A stretch of 64,000 bases of DNA from Ignelater luminosus. Lineage: Eukaryota > Arthropoda > Insecta > Coleoptera > Elateridae. Each line of letters opens with the position of its first letter. Positions within the stretch are counted from its first letter, which is position 1. Shown piece by piece: positions 35,635-48,527 of the stretch. The translations under genes were made by a program, and so were the position numbers. Under the pieces are notes generated by a model. That model had not been told where the DNA came from. It did not search any database and saw nothing but the letters and a program-made list of their open reading frames with translations. The stretch is taken from positions 101,117 through 165,116 of the forward strand of contig VTPC01004451.1 of the NCBI GenBank assembly GCA_011009095.1, in the 5' to 3' direction.

Positions 35635-36175
35635 TATATACAGGGTGTCGGATTCACGAGTAGTCGCGTGACCGACCATCAGAACCCTTCGATCTACGAC
35701 TGCTGGCGCCCTCTTTTACGACCATCTATTAATTTAATAAGAGTTTTGGAAAACGGTGAGCTTCTCTTCGAGAGAGATTAGCCAAGTTTATTTGAGAATC
35801 CACCCCATCTGCGGCATGAGCTACGGGATTTAACATCTACCATTGGTCTGGACGGGACTTGTGCATACCTTTGAGCACTGGCCAGTTACAGAACGTCTTC
35901 CTCTAAAATCTCACTTTGTTTTTTAATTCGTCCTGGGCTACTAGCGATTTTCATTTCGACGAGACTAGTCCTCGTCGGGTAGGTTTTCGTTAATTTTCAA
36001 ATAGAAGGTGAGCAAGGGGGGGTCAAAATTGGAGATTCTGCTCTGCACTTTTTCCAAACGAAAAATGGAAATGACTTGAGAACGCGTGGGCTGAGTTTTA
36101 CTAAATTTGGAGAGGAGCGCGCGAAGCGAACGCGGTGATATCTAGCTTCTTCTTTGAGACACACTGTATTGGAGT
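35635..36175. mobile_element. Possible MITE with TACAG-GTGTC ends
   Basis: The left word TACAGGGTGTC (near 35638) and the right inverse TACAGTGTGTC (ending near 36174) both follow a TA and enclose about 540 bp that is GC-richer than its surroundings. Only the outer 11 or so bases pair, so the call is weak. Solo TACAGGGTGTC ends also occur near 48732 and 50995, and inverted near 38030. Confidence 0.3.
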
Positions 36176-38370
36176 TTTCTGTTAAAAAAATATTTTGAAG
36201 CGAAACAAATCTAATTGGAAGTGCAATTTCAATCGTATCTGGGCTGTTCTTGCATTTTTAAGTGTTTCCTCGTTTTTAATTTTTTAAATATCACGTTGAG
36301 TAGCGATAAAGTTGATAAAATGTTTCTGTTATTGTATAATAATGCTATTTGTACTTGATTATAAATGCGTGGGAACGAGATTGCATTTACGTTATTAGCA
36401 ACATTGAAAGTGCCTTATCGGTAGTAATTACTGTACGTAATTGCAGCACATAACTTCTCTAATAGTGTGTTCAAACAAACTTCAAACATTTTAATTCTTT
36501 CCTATTTAGTTGTTATAATACTACTACAACACAACAGCGGCGGTATATTACAAAATCATGTTAAATGGTATTTATATCTCTTGAAATGTGGTCAAATGTA
36601 CACAATTTCTGCGATCCTTCTTCTTAATTGTATAATAGCGATCGTAATCTCGCCCATTATTGCTTTAATAAAATTTGTTTGTCTCTTCTCGAAAACTCCG
36701 GTCGTTAAAGTTAATAAAACCGCGCGTTTAACCATTTTTAATAGTTTTATTTCATTTTTTACCATATCTTCGATCTAGATTAGTGGGATCTTGATGAGAT
36801 TTTCCAAAAACGATGAAGACTTGTTTATAGTAATGTTTATGGATGGTAGTTGTTGTCTAGCCATCATCTTCTTACGATCGCTATAGTATTATTGTTGCTT
36901 GAGTGGGCGTGTTGAGAATAAATAGAGACGATTTTCCTCATTTCTTATCTTTTTGACGAATCTATTGAACAATAGTCCACTTGCGTCGGTGTAGGTGTTG
37001 TACACAGGTATGCATTTCTCCTCGCATGATTCACGCCGCAAACGTAACCTGCATGTGGAATTACTTATACTCCAGACGTAATAGAAATTCTGCGATAAAA
37101 ACTACATTTATGTTTCACTATTTGTGAATACCTTAATCGTGATTTTACCGTTACTAAAAAATGTTACTAAAATTGGTTAGGAATAATGCAAGGCGTGGGT
37201 GTGTTGTTGCATTATTTCATTTAGTGTTTCCGATGAGTATATGCTTTTATATCACTTTTTATATTTATTTATACCTGAACAATTGAATAATTCATAAGCG
37301 TTTCGAAAGCGTACGGGAAAAGGCATTTCCGACAAATTTCAACTTTTTTTTTGCTTGTGTCATCGAGATTAATGAAAAACGGCATACACACAGAAAAGCT
37401 ATAGGCCGCACGATACCGGTGCATGATTTATGGACACAGGGGCGTACATAAATTGGAATTCTTTTTTAGAAAAAGGAGTTGGAGTTCATGTAAACTACAT
37501 ATCTCTCCATTCTAATTCTATTATAGAAACTTATCGTTGAGAAAATGATTAAACATTTTTAGTTTGCAACAACTGCGTTAATAACATGGATTGAATTTAT
37601 AACAAGGAACCGTCAAGGAAACAGAAGATAATTGCACTTACAAAATTGGAATGGCTTTTTTTTAACTTTTAAAGATTGCAAAATGTAAATCATGATTGCT
37701 TGATGATAGCATCAAGTCATTATGATTTAACGCAAGTGAGCTCCTAAATTCGAATGTAAATCTGACCTTAGCAGGAATATAGTAGTTGGCCTAATATTAT
37801 TGGCGTTCTTAATCTTTGCAAGAAGATAAAATAGGTTGTCATTGATGTGATACATTCAATTTCAAGCTCATTAGAAATTAGAACGACGCGACATATACCA
37901 ATGCTTTACCTGTAAATTGCCTTGAGATCAATTTATTACAGTTTTTATTGTTTGAAGATAATTTCTTTAACCCATTGTCTGTCTTTTACCGTTTCCAAAA
38001 TTTCAATGATGAGCCTTGAAGTTAGGACACCCTGTATACAAAATTGAAAGAAACTTTAAAATTGGAACAGATTTCCAAACGAACAGTTACCGCTTGATAG
38101 CATAACTGTGTCCATAGGATAAGGTTCGTTCGAAAATGAAAATTCATGTAGACAAAACCAGAAGGCGATAAAGACGCCATTATTGCCCAACAATTTCAAA
38201 CAAAACAAATTCAAAATGTGTAATTGTTGGTTGGACTCATGAAAGCTTATGTCCGGTTTGTGTGCCATTTGGTTAATGACCACGTGAATAGCAGGGCCGG
38301 TTGGAAGTTTTGCGGGGCCCAGGGCAACTTTCTGAACTATTCCCTGATACAAGACAGTCTCGTAGAAACT
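36176..38370. other. AT-rich stretch without recognised gene
   Basis: A 103-codon plus frame (36467-36778) is Ile, Leu and Phe rich with no motif and is probably chance. An inverted transposon-end motif lies near 38030. Confidence 0.4.
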
Positions 38371-38371
38371 A

Positions 38372-39244
38372 TACAGTCTGTTCACATTTCGATGCTCACT
38401 ATTAGGATCTCGGAAATTGTAAGAGATTCGAAGTCGGTTAAATTAGAAAAGTTTTGGCTATTTTGGAGATCAGTTTACTTATGCTTTCGTTTTTTCAAAA
38501 AAGTTCACGACTTACTAGATATTTGCTAAAAACGAAATTATCTTATTATTTTTTTAAGTGAAATATCTCAGGAACGAGCAAAAATAGAAAATAACAGCAA
38601 AGAAACACAAAAAAATTATTTTCGTAATTGTCTTTTCTTTTATTTCGGCGGTGAAACGTAAATCCAAATTTTTTCTAATGGAACGCCTACTCGATTTCCA
38701 TATTACTAAACTGCACGCCTTAAATGCTTTTCAGTGATACATTGTTTGACATAGCTATTCTTTTGTTTTACCGAGTTATGAATTGAAAATCATTTTTCCT
38801 CATAGTGTGCCATGACATGACACAAAGTCGTGAATTTGTATCAAATAAATTCGTTTGTTAAGCAAAAATTGCTAAAACAAAATAAATACGCTTTCAGCTG
38901 CTTATTTCATGCTACCTGTGAATGCTCAGTAAAGTATCTTAAAAGCGTCTTTTGTTTTGTTTTAGCAATTGTTACATAACAAATGTAATTTATCTGACAA
39001 AAATCAATGATTTTCATATGTTTAAAGCCATGGCACACTAAGTGGGAAATGCCTTTTATTTAAAAAAAAATAAGATAATTTCGTTTTTAGCAAATATCTA
39101 GTAAGCCGTGAACTTTTTTGAAAAAACAAAAGTATAAGTAAACTGATCTCCAAAATAGCCAAAACTTTTCTAATTTAACCAACTTCGTATTTCTTACAAT
39201 TTCCGAGATCCCAATAGTGAGCATCGAAATATGGACACACTGTA
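38372..39244 (+). mobile_element. Fold-back element F1, copy b (most complete)
   Basis: 873 bp from TA to TA. The outer inverted arms are about 185-190 bp (38372-38562 and about 39058-39244). A second, nested pair lies inside (about 38806-38893 and 38941-39045, sharing GTGTGCCATG, GCAAAAATTGCTAAAAC and CAAAATAAA words). An asymmetric 240-bp block (38563-38805) sits on one side only. No open frame of useful length exists. The TA flanks and CAGTGTGTCC-like ends suggest mobilisation by a Tc1/mariner-type enzyme. Confidence 0.85.
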
Positions 39245-40540
39245 TAGGGCCATCTGACAGCAGGCTACTTATTTTTCTAGCCCATGCCAACCCTTGGGCT
39301 AGATCCGTCTCGGTGCTACTACCACTGCCCGTCTGACGTCCACACCTAGGGGAAGGCATCTAGTTCTCTTGGTGGTTCCCTTTCTAGAAGTATCGTGGAG
39401 CGCGGGGTCCGGTACGTTGTGATTTGCCCAAGTTCCATTTTTCACAACGCAAAATGTGGAGGTGCGATCCTAATAAAGATGAATTGGGCCCAAACAACTC
39501 AATATCAAGTTCATGTACATCATGAAATCATCAAATAATTACTGTTATACCACCCCAGATCCTAGACCTTTATGGTCATCTGCAGTCTGCAGATTTTGTT
39601 TTGCCACCTTTGCCTTATTTCCTTTCCTATTACATTATTTTCTACTGAAGCTGGATCTGGAGGGTCTCTCTCGAATTTCGAGACGGAGTTCCTTAACGAG
39701 TGGCGTTTTCAGTTTTTCCCAAGAATCCAGAAAGTGGGCCCTTTCTTTAATTGATAACCAAAATAAAATCAAATGTTCTTCTAAATTTAGTTAAGAAGAA
39801 CGTTTTCTTCCCCTAACCAGCACAACACGTAAATACTTTCTTGGTATCTAACTTATCTAACTATGAACGAGATGGGAAGAATCTTTACAAGTTGCAACAT
39901 TTTCTCATGGAAACTTTCCTGGACTAGAATGGAACCAATAACAAATAGTTTTGAGTTACTTCTCGCCTTTTTTTCCCTTGTATTTGCATAACGGTTTAGT
40001 AATGATAGTGCGCTATCTTATAACAACAAGATCTTATACCGAAATCTCATTATGGTTCTGATTCTTGACGATTTTGAACCGTTTTAAGCGAAAATGGTTC
40101 AGATTGGTTTGCATCTAAGTAACTTTAGAACACTAAACCATCTAACTGAAGATGAGATTAAGATTAGCACACCGTTACTCCATGATCTTTCCTTTTCAGT
40201 ACCAAACACATGACGTATCCATTTCGTTTTGCTACAAATTCAGCTATATTATTTGAGTAGGCCCTAAGTTGTTGTCCCGAATCGTCTTACAAACAAAAGA
40301 TGAAAAAATCTTTTATCATGATACAAGCCCGGAAAGCGCAACTGGCCGGAAGAAAATAATTGACCTGAAAGGAACGATCTGAATAACCTGAATAAGAAAG
40401 ACCAAGAAGCCCAAAGTATTCTAAAACTTAAACAAAGCCTTAAACAAAGATTGCTTTTGTGTCCTTTGGAAGCTAGAGTCCAATCGGGCTTTAAATGGCG
40501 CCCCTTAACTAATAGTGCCCTTAAACTGTGCCTGAGATGC
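39245..40540. other. Mixed stretch without clear gene
   Basis: The first 120 bp are GC-richer; the minus reading TETDLAQGLAWARK resembles decayed retroelement sequence but carries no diagnostic motif. The rest is AT-rich with nothing recognised. Confidence 0.35.
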
Positions 40541-41290
40541 CTAATGTCTTGAGCCAGCCTTGATCACGGTCACTTTTTGCTTCTTTGGTCGGGATGTTGC
40601 ATCGAGAATGTCTTGGGTTTCTGTTGGTCTTACCGTTGTAGACTTCAGTTGCTGTGACTGTTCGGATTGTTCAAAGGCTTCGGCTTTGTCAAAGATAATG
40701 ATGGGTGTTTTTAGCTTTGCATCCATAGATTCGGAGATGAGCTCGTCTTCAGCTTGATAAGCACCATGCTCATTCTTGTTGAACGGCCTCAATTAACGTA
40801 TCGGAGCTCTTTTTATACCAACTTCTAGGGTTACCGTTCGGAAACCTTTTACCATGTAAATCAGACGTTGTGCAGGAACCAATAAGTAATTGGGCCCTTC
40901 TGAGTGCTGTCTCATTCTTGCTGGCTGATTGGAAGGATGGATGCTTCTTTTTTCCCTTTGATGATCTCTCATGATCTGCTCCCCCGTATAGTCTGCGGTG
41001 CCAACGGATCGGATTTTAGCCAAGGCGTGTTTTTCGGCAAGGTGAAGTTGAGGTTGGCCGACAAGGGGTTGTTTCTGGTGTGCTCTTCAGACGGTGACGC
41101 CATATGTTAAGATGGGTATAACGGCATGGTCGTAGATGGCATGGAATGTCCAAGGTAGACCTTTCCATTTTCTCCTGACTTATCGTTTGAAACTTTACAC
41201 GATCTTCTTGACCTTCGCTGTTACTTGGTGGACATGATGATCGAACTGAAGTTGGCTATCAGAGCTTATTCTTGATGACCATATACGCCA
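40541..41290 (-). pseudogene. Probable decayed LINE C-terminal fragment
   Basis: Minus-strand translation near 41150-41100 gives HAVIPILTYGV, resembling the '-PI-LYG-' block that follows RT in many LINEs. It is followed by ALAKIRSVGTADYTGEQ and two consecutive open pieces (41023-40793 and 40792-40541, the second Lys and Gln rich). Upstream stops break it. The assignment rests on one short motif. Confidence 0.4.
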
Positions 41291-43020
41291 TGTTTTGCGC
41301 CGATATTGTGAATTTTCGTTTTTCTGTTTAATCCTTCAACCATTCCCAATATTCTATTATTTGCACAAGTATTGAGCTCTGCTAACACTCTCTTGTTAGT
41401 TGAGATAGTGTACGGGTACGTTAGGAGCAAAAAGAAAAGCGCTCTCGGCTATCAGTTAAGGGAAACAAAAGTAACTGTGCCAATATCGTCTCATGTTTGG
41501 CCTTTGCTAATTTAGGGAGGAGACGAAATTTCTAGTACAATCGAAAAAAATCTTTTCTTTTGCCCTTTCTCGTTTATTTGTTTCCCTGCATACGAGGTAC
41601 TGAAGTGTGTTCTAGAAAGATCAAACTGTGCTTAGTAGTAATAATAAGAGCCAAGAGGCCGAAACTTGGATCTTGAACTTAACGATTATTTTCAGTCTAG
41701 AATTCAGGATCGAGATCGAAACTGATGTTAGTTTCAGTGTAACTGAATTGCTTGGCCAAACTTCAGGACGCAAACAGTAAAAGATGTTTTCATTACTTAA
41801 AAAGTAATAGCGATTTTACTTTTTAAAATCGGAACAAACCGATAAGTAAGATTTTTCTTGAAAATACTTTATGGTTTATGCATTATGGTGCCCATTTTAG
41901 CTCCCGTGATTGAATCTATTAGATTTGATTCTATGGTGCCATCCAAAATGTATGTCATGCTATTTAAGCAAAAAAAGTTGATTATCGTTTTATTTTTATT
42001 TAAAAAGTGTTTTTTGCCTTGTTATGGATATTGACAAACACACTGTGTAACTTCCATACAAATAAGCTGCTGTATTCCAACGAAATTTTTGCTTAAAGGA
42101 AATTTTAGATTATACTCAAAATAGTATTTGATAAGGTGGTTTTGGTAAGGTAGAGTTTTTCAAAAATTCGGTAAAGGTAACTTTTTGAACAGTGATGGTA
42201 ATGGCAATAATGTCGTCTTTTTGTAATGCAGAATTAAAATAATCAAAAACGACGGCAAACGTTTGCTTTTTGTGCCAAAGAATAAACTGAATATTCCTTA
42301 TATACCACAGAATGATAACGATAAGCATAACGATGTTCTTCCTGTATTAATGTGGTTTGTCTCTTGTTTATTTCCGTCTTTGTGGATATATTAGTGATTT
42401 GAATAACGTGGGGGGGGGGGGGGATAAAAAGGTCGTTTTTAAATTATAAAAAACGGAATGCCATGATCTAGTAAAACAAAAGATTTTCTTATTAAAAATT
42501 AATAAAAACAAAATGTCAGATGTCACTTTTTAATTTGTGCTTTTATTCAACCTTACACTTAACCTACATTTTGACGTTTACTTGACAAGTTTCATATTTT
42601 CGCAATTGTATCCCGTTAATCATAGGTATCTTTGTTTTATATAATTCAAAAACCAAACTTAAAACGACAATTTTAACCTTAAAAGTTTTTTTTTTAATGA
42701 ATTTTAATAATTTATTTTGAAATATTTTAATTTAAAAAAATATGGAAGGATAAGTTTTCGTTGTTAAAGGCAAATTAGTAATTTTTAAAAAGTTAATTAG
42801 GTTGTTTGCTAAAATTTGTTGGGTTAGAATTTATTTGCAAGAACAACTTAAGCAAAAGCAGATTAAAACTAGAGAAAATCCTAACTGTGAATCATCCATT
42901 TATAATACCTTCGGGAACGAAATTGCTTTTATTTTTTATTGAGTATTGATATCTTGCCGTTTCCCCTTCTTTAACTTGAACATTTCCCCACCCCGCCGTT
43001 TAAATAAACCATATGGTCAT
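41291..43020. other. AT-rich stretch upstream of the putative promoter
   Basis: It contains a run of 14 G at 42410-42423, unusual in this AT-rich context. No coding region is recognised. Confidence 0.45.
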
Positions 43021-43119
43021 CTCTCTCCGTACATTTCTTCAATACCATTTAATCGCATTGCAAATAATCGAAAGTGATAAAAGTATTTGTATCCTTTTAG
43101 TTCGCAGGTAGCATTTCGT

Positions 43120-43312
43120 GGTTAAAGTTTTGTCGGACGGTGATAGCGGCGCGGAGAGTATACATATTATATTATTCAGGTGACAAAACTGCGTTCGCCT
43201 TCGCCCATTCCCGTCGAGATCGTTCACCGTCGACGGTAATCGTCGGCCTCTTTGGCACGCTGCTCTCGGCGGACCGTCAGTTCAAGTACAAGCTTGCGTT
43301 GTTTCGGTCGTG
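43120..43312 (+). promoter_or_regulatory. TATA-less core promoter with Inr and DPE
   Basis: A locally CpG-rich stretch (43120-43330) in AT-rich DNA contains TCAGTT at 43277-43282, a full match to the arthropod initiator TCAKTY. Taking its A at 43279 as +1, GGTCGTG lies at 43306-43312, exactly +28 to +34, a full match to the downstream promoter element RGWCGTG at its required spacing. I see no TATA box at -30. Inr+DPE promoters are typical of developmentally regulated arthropod genes. Transcription would run to the right. Confidence 0.6.
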
Positions 43313-43830
43313 GTAGTTTCTTTGCGCCGCTTGTAAAGATAATTTTTCGCAAAATTCCGTACGCTGCTGCTGCTAATTGGCTTTTTGCATTTTCTTTACC
43401 TTTTTTACACGTCGACCGCGTGTTTTATTAAATACGACTACACTATTATAATTTTCCACTAATGGCGTGCTGTCGCGATTTAACGAAAAAAGTATCATAG
43501 TGTTCCTGTCTCGATTTTTATTTAATTTCTTTAGTGGTGAAAAAAAGTGTGCGTTTACTCGATTTTTATTATTATTCTTATTATTTTGTGTTTGGAAATT
43601 TTTACGCCAATAATGTAAAAAAAGTGAAACACGAGGATGTGCATGTGACTAAATTATTTATCGTTTTGATTATTTTTTTTAATTTTGAGTGGTTGTAATT
43701 TTCTTTCTCTACTATACAACACTACGATGGTTATTCGAACAGAGGCGATTTTGAAGAAAAGTTATCTTCATCGATGGTAGACTCCTAGAGAGAGCCCACG
43801 TCCAATGTTTTTGAGGTCTATTTCACGTAG
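43279..43830 (+). other. Putative first exon / 5' leader with several small upstream ORFs
   Basis: Inferred from the promoter. The leader holds ATGs with short frames: a 12-codon frame starting at about 43462 (MACCRDLTKKVS), an immediate ATG-TAA start-stop near 43616, a three-codon frame near 43637 and a 16-codon frame near 43727. Many upstream ORFs suggest translational control or that the true start is in a later exon. A donor is not certain; GTAGGTATT near 43827 is the best nearby candidate. The 97-codon frame at 43836-44129 is Cys and Phe rich, has no known domain and is probably intronic. Confidence 0.35.
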
Positions 43831-45479
43831 GTATTATGACTTGGAGAGTGGAATTCGTGGGTGTCCTAGCTTTAGAATATTATTATGCTTGGACTCTCTT
43901 TTCGCTGTGTTTCGTTATATATGTAGATTTTTCTATGTATGTCTGTCTATGCTGTTTTATTTGTGAGAACAACGGCCTTTATAGCATGTTTAGTTGCGCG
44001 CCTGCATTTAATTTCTCTCGATTTCAATCTCAACCTTGTGTGGTCTTGTTACATCCTTTATATTACATAAATCTTTTATGTGAAAAACGAAATAAAATAA
44101 TTTATTTTGAGGTTATGTTACTATTTTGATAAGTTGCATAACCATGGTTAATATATGAAATTTGTTTTTTCCGTAAACCTACTTGATAGGTTGAATTTAT
44201 TTGTTTGTTTTCGTAAATACAATAACAAATGATAATTTAAATCTGCTATACATACATGGCCACCTAAAGGAAAAAAGAAAAAATAAATAAAATGAACGTT
44301 TAACAATAATAATTAATTATCGTGTCCAGATGTCTGAAGATTCTTTTAAACGATTTGTTTTTCCTGTTAATTTATATTGAAATTGTATTTTATCTAAATG
44401 TTTCTTTTATTGGAAAAGAATTTTTAAGTTTGCGATAAAAGCGGTTGAAAATTTGAAAAATTCAGTACAGCGTGTTACGCGATTGTTAATGTAGAAACAA
44501 TTTGTCGAATTAATCACAATTTAAATGTCGTATCTTTTATTAAACAATTTATTATGCGCCTGCCTGACCCAAAAACAACAAAATTAAGTTGAAAAAGATT
44601 TTTTTTCTTCAGTATGCCAAAATTTAATTTTAGGTTTCTTCCTCATACCTTACGATATATACAGTAAGATCAGATTCTTCTTGATTTTCCTTCGTGATTG
44701 AATTCTGAAGTTTTTAATATCAAGCTTGAATTATTATCGTAACAAATTTTGATCAAGTAAATACTTGATATTTGGTACAAATAAAATTTTCATTTGTTTA
44801 TATCTCGCAATTAATTCTTAGTCATCCAAATGTTCTTTAGAGCCTAAAATGGATTCTTATTGTATTTCTTCTCTCATAATAGTGAAGTGGCGCAATCCAT
44901 AGTATGAGAATAAATTCCGTTATAAAAGATTTCATTTGTTTGTCTTCATAGTATTAAGATTTACGATCGATTTCAGTGAATCCTCAGGAATCAAAATGTG
45001 ACATTTGGTCCTTACAAAATTTTTCTTCATTTGGGTATTTGAATTAGAACTGTTAGCAAGTTTTAATTCTTACTACTTTCTCCAAAATGTATTTGAGTTG
45101 ATTTTTGTTTACTTCTGTATATCAGGCCAACTCCAGCATTTTCTTCTAACATAATTAACGGAGAACTCGAAAATCTCCTCCAGAAAAGCATTTGTATGGC
45201 CCTGCTCGATTTATGAGTTACATTTACTTGGTGTTTTTTCAACATTGAAGTCGCGACTCGAAAAACACCTAATAGAAGTGTAGGATACTTGCAGTTCTGC
45301 TGCGATTTTTATTTAAATGTGTAATAGATTTTAATCCATAGAATTTCCTATCCTGAAGATCCATAGGAAGAGTAGATTGAGTATGGCATTGCGTTATTAT
45401 CAGGATCTTCTCACATCTTGGGCTTATAATTAACACCAACCGTTGAATTAGGTTAGGTAGTGGTTAGATTGATGAAGGT
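43831..45479. other. AT-rich, probably intronic stretch
   Basis: No repeat array or conserved frame is seen. If the promoter and exon 54394-54528 belong together, this is the start of an intron of about 10.6 kb. Confidence 0.35.
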
Positions 45480-45992
45480 TTAATAAAGGTGGAAGTGAAC
45501 AGGTTCGGTATCAGAATCAGAATCAAAAATTAATCTTGAGACTGATTTTTCCGCTTTTACTAACTCAAAATCTGATACCGACCTTGCGAAGTCTAAGCTT
45601 TTTTTGTCCTTATCCTTCTGTTGCGTCATCTCATATAGTGTAAACTCCATACTTTGGACAATCTCTAGATGCTTCATTATTAATTTTTCTGTCCCCACAC
45701 GGGAATTTAACATTTTGCAAATACTCTGCAGGCTGTGAAGTGTGGCTTGTAACGTTGAATTAGTCTTATGTTGGTAGAAGCTAAAAGATTTCCACACATG
45801 AATTGAAATTTATGACAATCTTGCAGTCGCGATTTTAAAAAGACTCAATTCGTTGAAACTTGTCTTATCGGAAGCTAAACTGAAAAGTGCAGTTGCGATT
45901 TGCTCGATTAGGTGGTGACCTGTCCCATTCTTAATCCACTCAGGAGAGCTATGCACGGAAACTTGGGCCTTTTTCTCTTCTATGGAGACCAC
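45480..45992 (-). repeat. Family E repeat, copy 1, with decayed protein-like segment
   Basis: The minus frame 45797-45480 (105 codons) ends with RSVSDFELVKAEKSVSRLI, which aligns with RSASDIELIRAQESIASIL in the minus frame at 51919-51581. A second frame (45992-45810) includes words that recur near 47770 (CGGAAGCTAAACTGAAAAGT). Conserved amino-acid replacements suggest a once-coding dispersed repeat, family unknown. Confidence 0.5.
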
Positions 45993-46139
45993 CGAAAGAC
46001 TTAATCGTCGACGACTAAACTAAAATTTGACAGTAGCGAGATTTTATTGATATTGCATTGAAAAGACTCTTTTATGGTCAACTGTTGTACTCTGCTTCTA
46101 TGAAAAGTTGGACCCAATCAAAAGCTCTTGTACATATTT

Positions 46140-46567
46140 AAATCGATGCACTCGAGGTCTCTCTCACCATTAAATACCTTGGGATTACGTTTTCTTCTAC
46201 CCTCAATGGCGCTGTCTCAAACTAGTTCAGCAGCGCACTGCTCTCCTCTCCAAGCTCCGCGGTGGCATTTCAGGCCCCAACCATCTTATCAATCGTGTTC
46301 GGACCAAGGAGAGGGCCGTCTGCAGGAGGAGTTTGCGACCTCTCCGGGATCCCTCCTACAGACGCGCGCCTCGAATTCCTAAGAGATCGCTTCGTCACCA
46401 AAGCTCTCAATTTAAATATAACTTACACCCTAGAGGTCCGTCATACGCCTCCAGGAAAGCATCGCAGGAAATCCCGAGCGAAAATGAAACACACAGATCC
46501 TCCCTCCCGACCTACAGGAGGTCTTGGATTCTACCCCATTAGCTTATCGATAGTTCCAGTTCTCTAA
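46140..46567 (+). pseudogene. Jockey-like LINE fragment, C-terminal region
   Basis: The plus-strand reading from about 46153 gives VSLTIKYLGITFSSTLN, the 'KYLG-TLD--L-W' block after RT. A frame change later, GIPPTDARLEFLRDRFVTKA matches the 'P-I-ARMEFLRDRFLLKAL' block of Jockey-type ORF2. The intervening sequence is out of frame and contains stops. Only this piece of the element is present. Confidence 0.7.
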
Positions 46568-46885
46568 CCCATAACCAACCGTCACCATCCACTCAACAAA
46601 ATTTGTCATTTCCTCACGGAAGTAACTCTACCAACCCCGATTCTGAACGGATCTTTCTTTTTTTGCCCGCCTCACCTACACTCAATCAAGATGGATCGCA
46701 TCTTAACCTCCACAGGACCACCGAAACATCGAATCAATAACCTTGCGTTGCCTGTGCCTGCTTTGCCGCACTAACCATCAAACCACCGATCCATGCGAGC
46801 GTCCAAAATTCCACTTCATTTTCAAGGGCTGGAGAGAAGCTATTCAGTTTCTAAAGCCGCGCTTTGCTCCCATTGCGATGATTTC

Positions 46886-46905
46886 TTTTTCTTCTTCTTC
46901 TTCTT

Positions 46906-46935
<30 letters not shown>
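46886..46935 (+). repeat. (TTC)n microsatellite
   Basis: About 16 TTC units, reading as poly-Ser in one frame; not a gene. Confidence 0.95.
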
Positions 46936-46936
<1 letters not shown>

Positions 46937-47187
46937 AATCGACGCGCACATCTGAGACACGAATCATAAGAAAAACTGTGTCAAGGCCTCTTCATCGTGC
47001 GGACCAGATTTGTCGGAGCATTGCGAGTCTTCGTATGCACAGGGACGGTAAATTCTGTCTTGAACACTAAACAGCGTAGCTAAATGAGATCGCGTTTTCA
47101 GAATGGCGGCCAACCTTTCTGAACTTGGTAGTTTCCAGCAGTTAGACTTGAATTTCTTTAACATGTGTGGCGTCTCCACAGAGATAT

Positions 47188-47650
47188 AAAAAATGAAAAA
47201 TAGCGGGAGGAAGAAGGACCATCTTTGATGCAGCTTCTAGTTTGCCGTATCCACATCATAGACAAGATAAGACTTTGAGTTGAAGCAATCTAACGAGTTG
47301 GTGCTGGGTGGATTCAAAAGATTCAGAGCGATGATTTGCAAAAAAAAAGAAGAGAGGGAAAAAAATGAAAAATAACGAGATAAAGGAGGACCATCTTGAT
47401 GCAACTTCTAGTTTGCTGTATCTACACCATGGACAAGATGAGACTTTGAGTTGAAGCAATCTAACGAGTTGGTGCTGGGCGGATTCAAAACATTCAGAGC
47501 GATGATTTGCGAAAAAAGAATAAGAGAGGCAAAAAATGAAAAATAACGAGAGAAAGAAGGGCCATCTTTGATGCAACTTCTAGTTTGCAGATCACACCAT
47601 GGATAAGATGAGACTTTGAGTTGAAGCAGTCTAACGAGTTGGCGCTGTCG
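47188..47650. repeat. 172-bp tandem repeat, about 2.7 copies
   Basis: CTTCTAGTTTGC recurs at 47234, 47405 and about 47577. Each unit carries GAGTTGAAGCAATCTAACGA, GATTCAAAA.ATTCAGAG and AAAATGAAAAATA. The 106-codon minus frame across it (47576-47256) simply reads two copies in phase. Confidence 0.88.
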
Positions 47651-48527
47651 AGTTTTACGTCCTTTTTTTATGAATTTTCTGCCAATAATTGAAAGTTAGA
47701 TTAGTATAGAAGTGCTGATGGGAATTTAACGAAACATTTCCGTAGATCTCCAAGTCACAACCTCAAAACTTATCGGAAGCTAAACTGAAAAGTGGAGTTG
47801 GTTGCTTTGCACCCTCCAGGAGGTTTGTTTTGAACGTCCAGAGAAGTAAAGTAGGACAGAGCCTGACCATGACCTACCGCTATTTTCAAGAATCTGACAA
47901 TTCTGATCAGCGATAAAAATTATTTAAAGCTTCAGAACTCTTCTTAACATTTTTGTTTTAGAATTTTTCTGAAATTCCCAACGATAATATTTAAGCATAG
48001 AAAACACTTGCCCCGAGTTTAATCCTTGAGGCGCACCCTATTGTATTGCTGCAAACTGTGTATTCGAAAATGTTCGTTTCGTTTTGTTTGAAAAATGCAA
48101 TATAAATATCTAAAATGATATTTTCCTTGAAGTCGTTTAAAATTCCATAATTTAAATTAATTAATGCGCTTAGAAAGTGCAATTAGTAATAATACTGGAA
48201 GCAATTAAACTTGTAATAATTAATTATAAAATTGACAGAAATTACTAAAAAAAAGATTACGGTTTGTTAGGTGTCGATAAAAAGCAGTTATGGCAGAATT
48301 AAACGATTTTTATTTACAACCCATAATATAATTTACTGGTTTATCTATCTAATTAATTAATTAATTAATTATCAGTTTAATAAACAACAACAATAATAGT
48401 AGTGATAAATAGATTGATGTTTTTCTATATATTATGCAAGTTGTATTCGTATGAATTATTGAAGTTACGAGGGCAAAAATTAAATTGAGTTAAAATTGAC
48501 GAAATTATCTAAATTAATTGAGTGTTT
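47651..48527. other. AT-rich stretch, family E fragment near 47760
   Basis: CGGAAGCTAAACTGAAAAGT near 47770 repeats 45870. (TAAT)n-like runs occur at 48352-48372. No gene is seen. Confidence 0.4.

Noticed and set aside
39087-39359. 90-codon minus frame sharing its end with another frame at 38224-38529
   Set aside because: The shared peptide comes from the two arms of fold-back element F1 being inverted copies; it is not coding.
46743-46937. Poly-serine protein
   Set aside because: It is only a (TTC)n microsatellite at the end of a chance frame.
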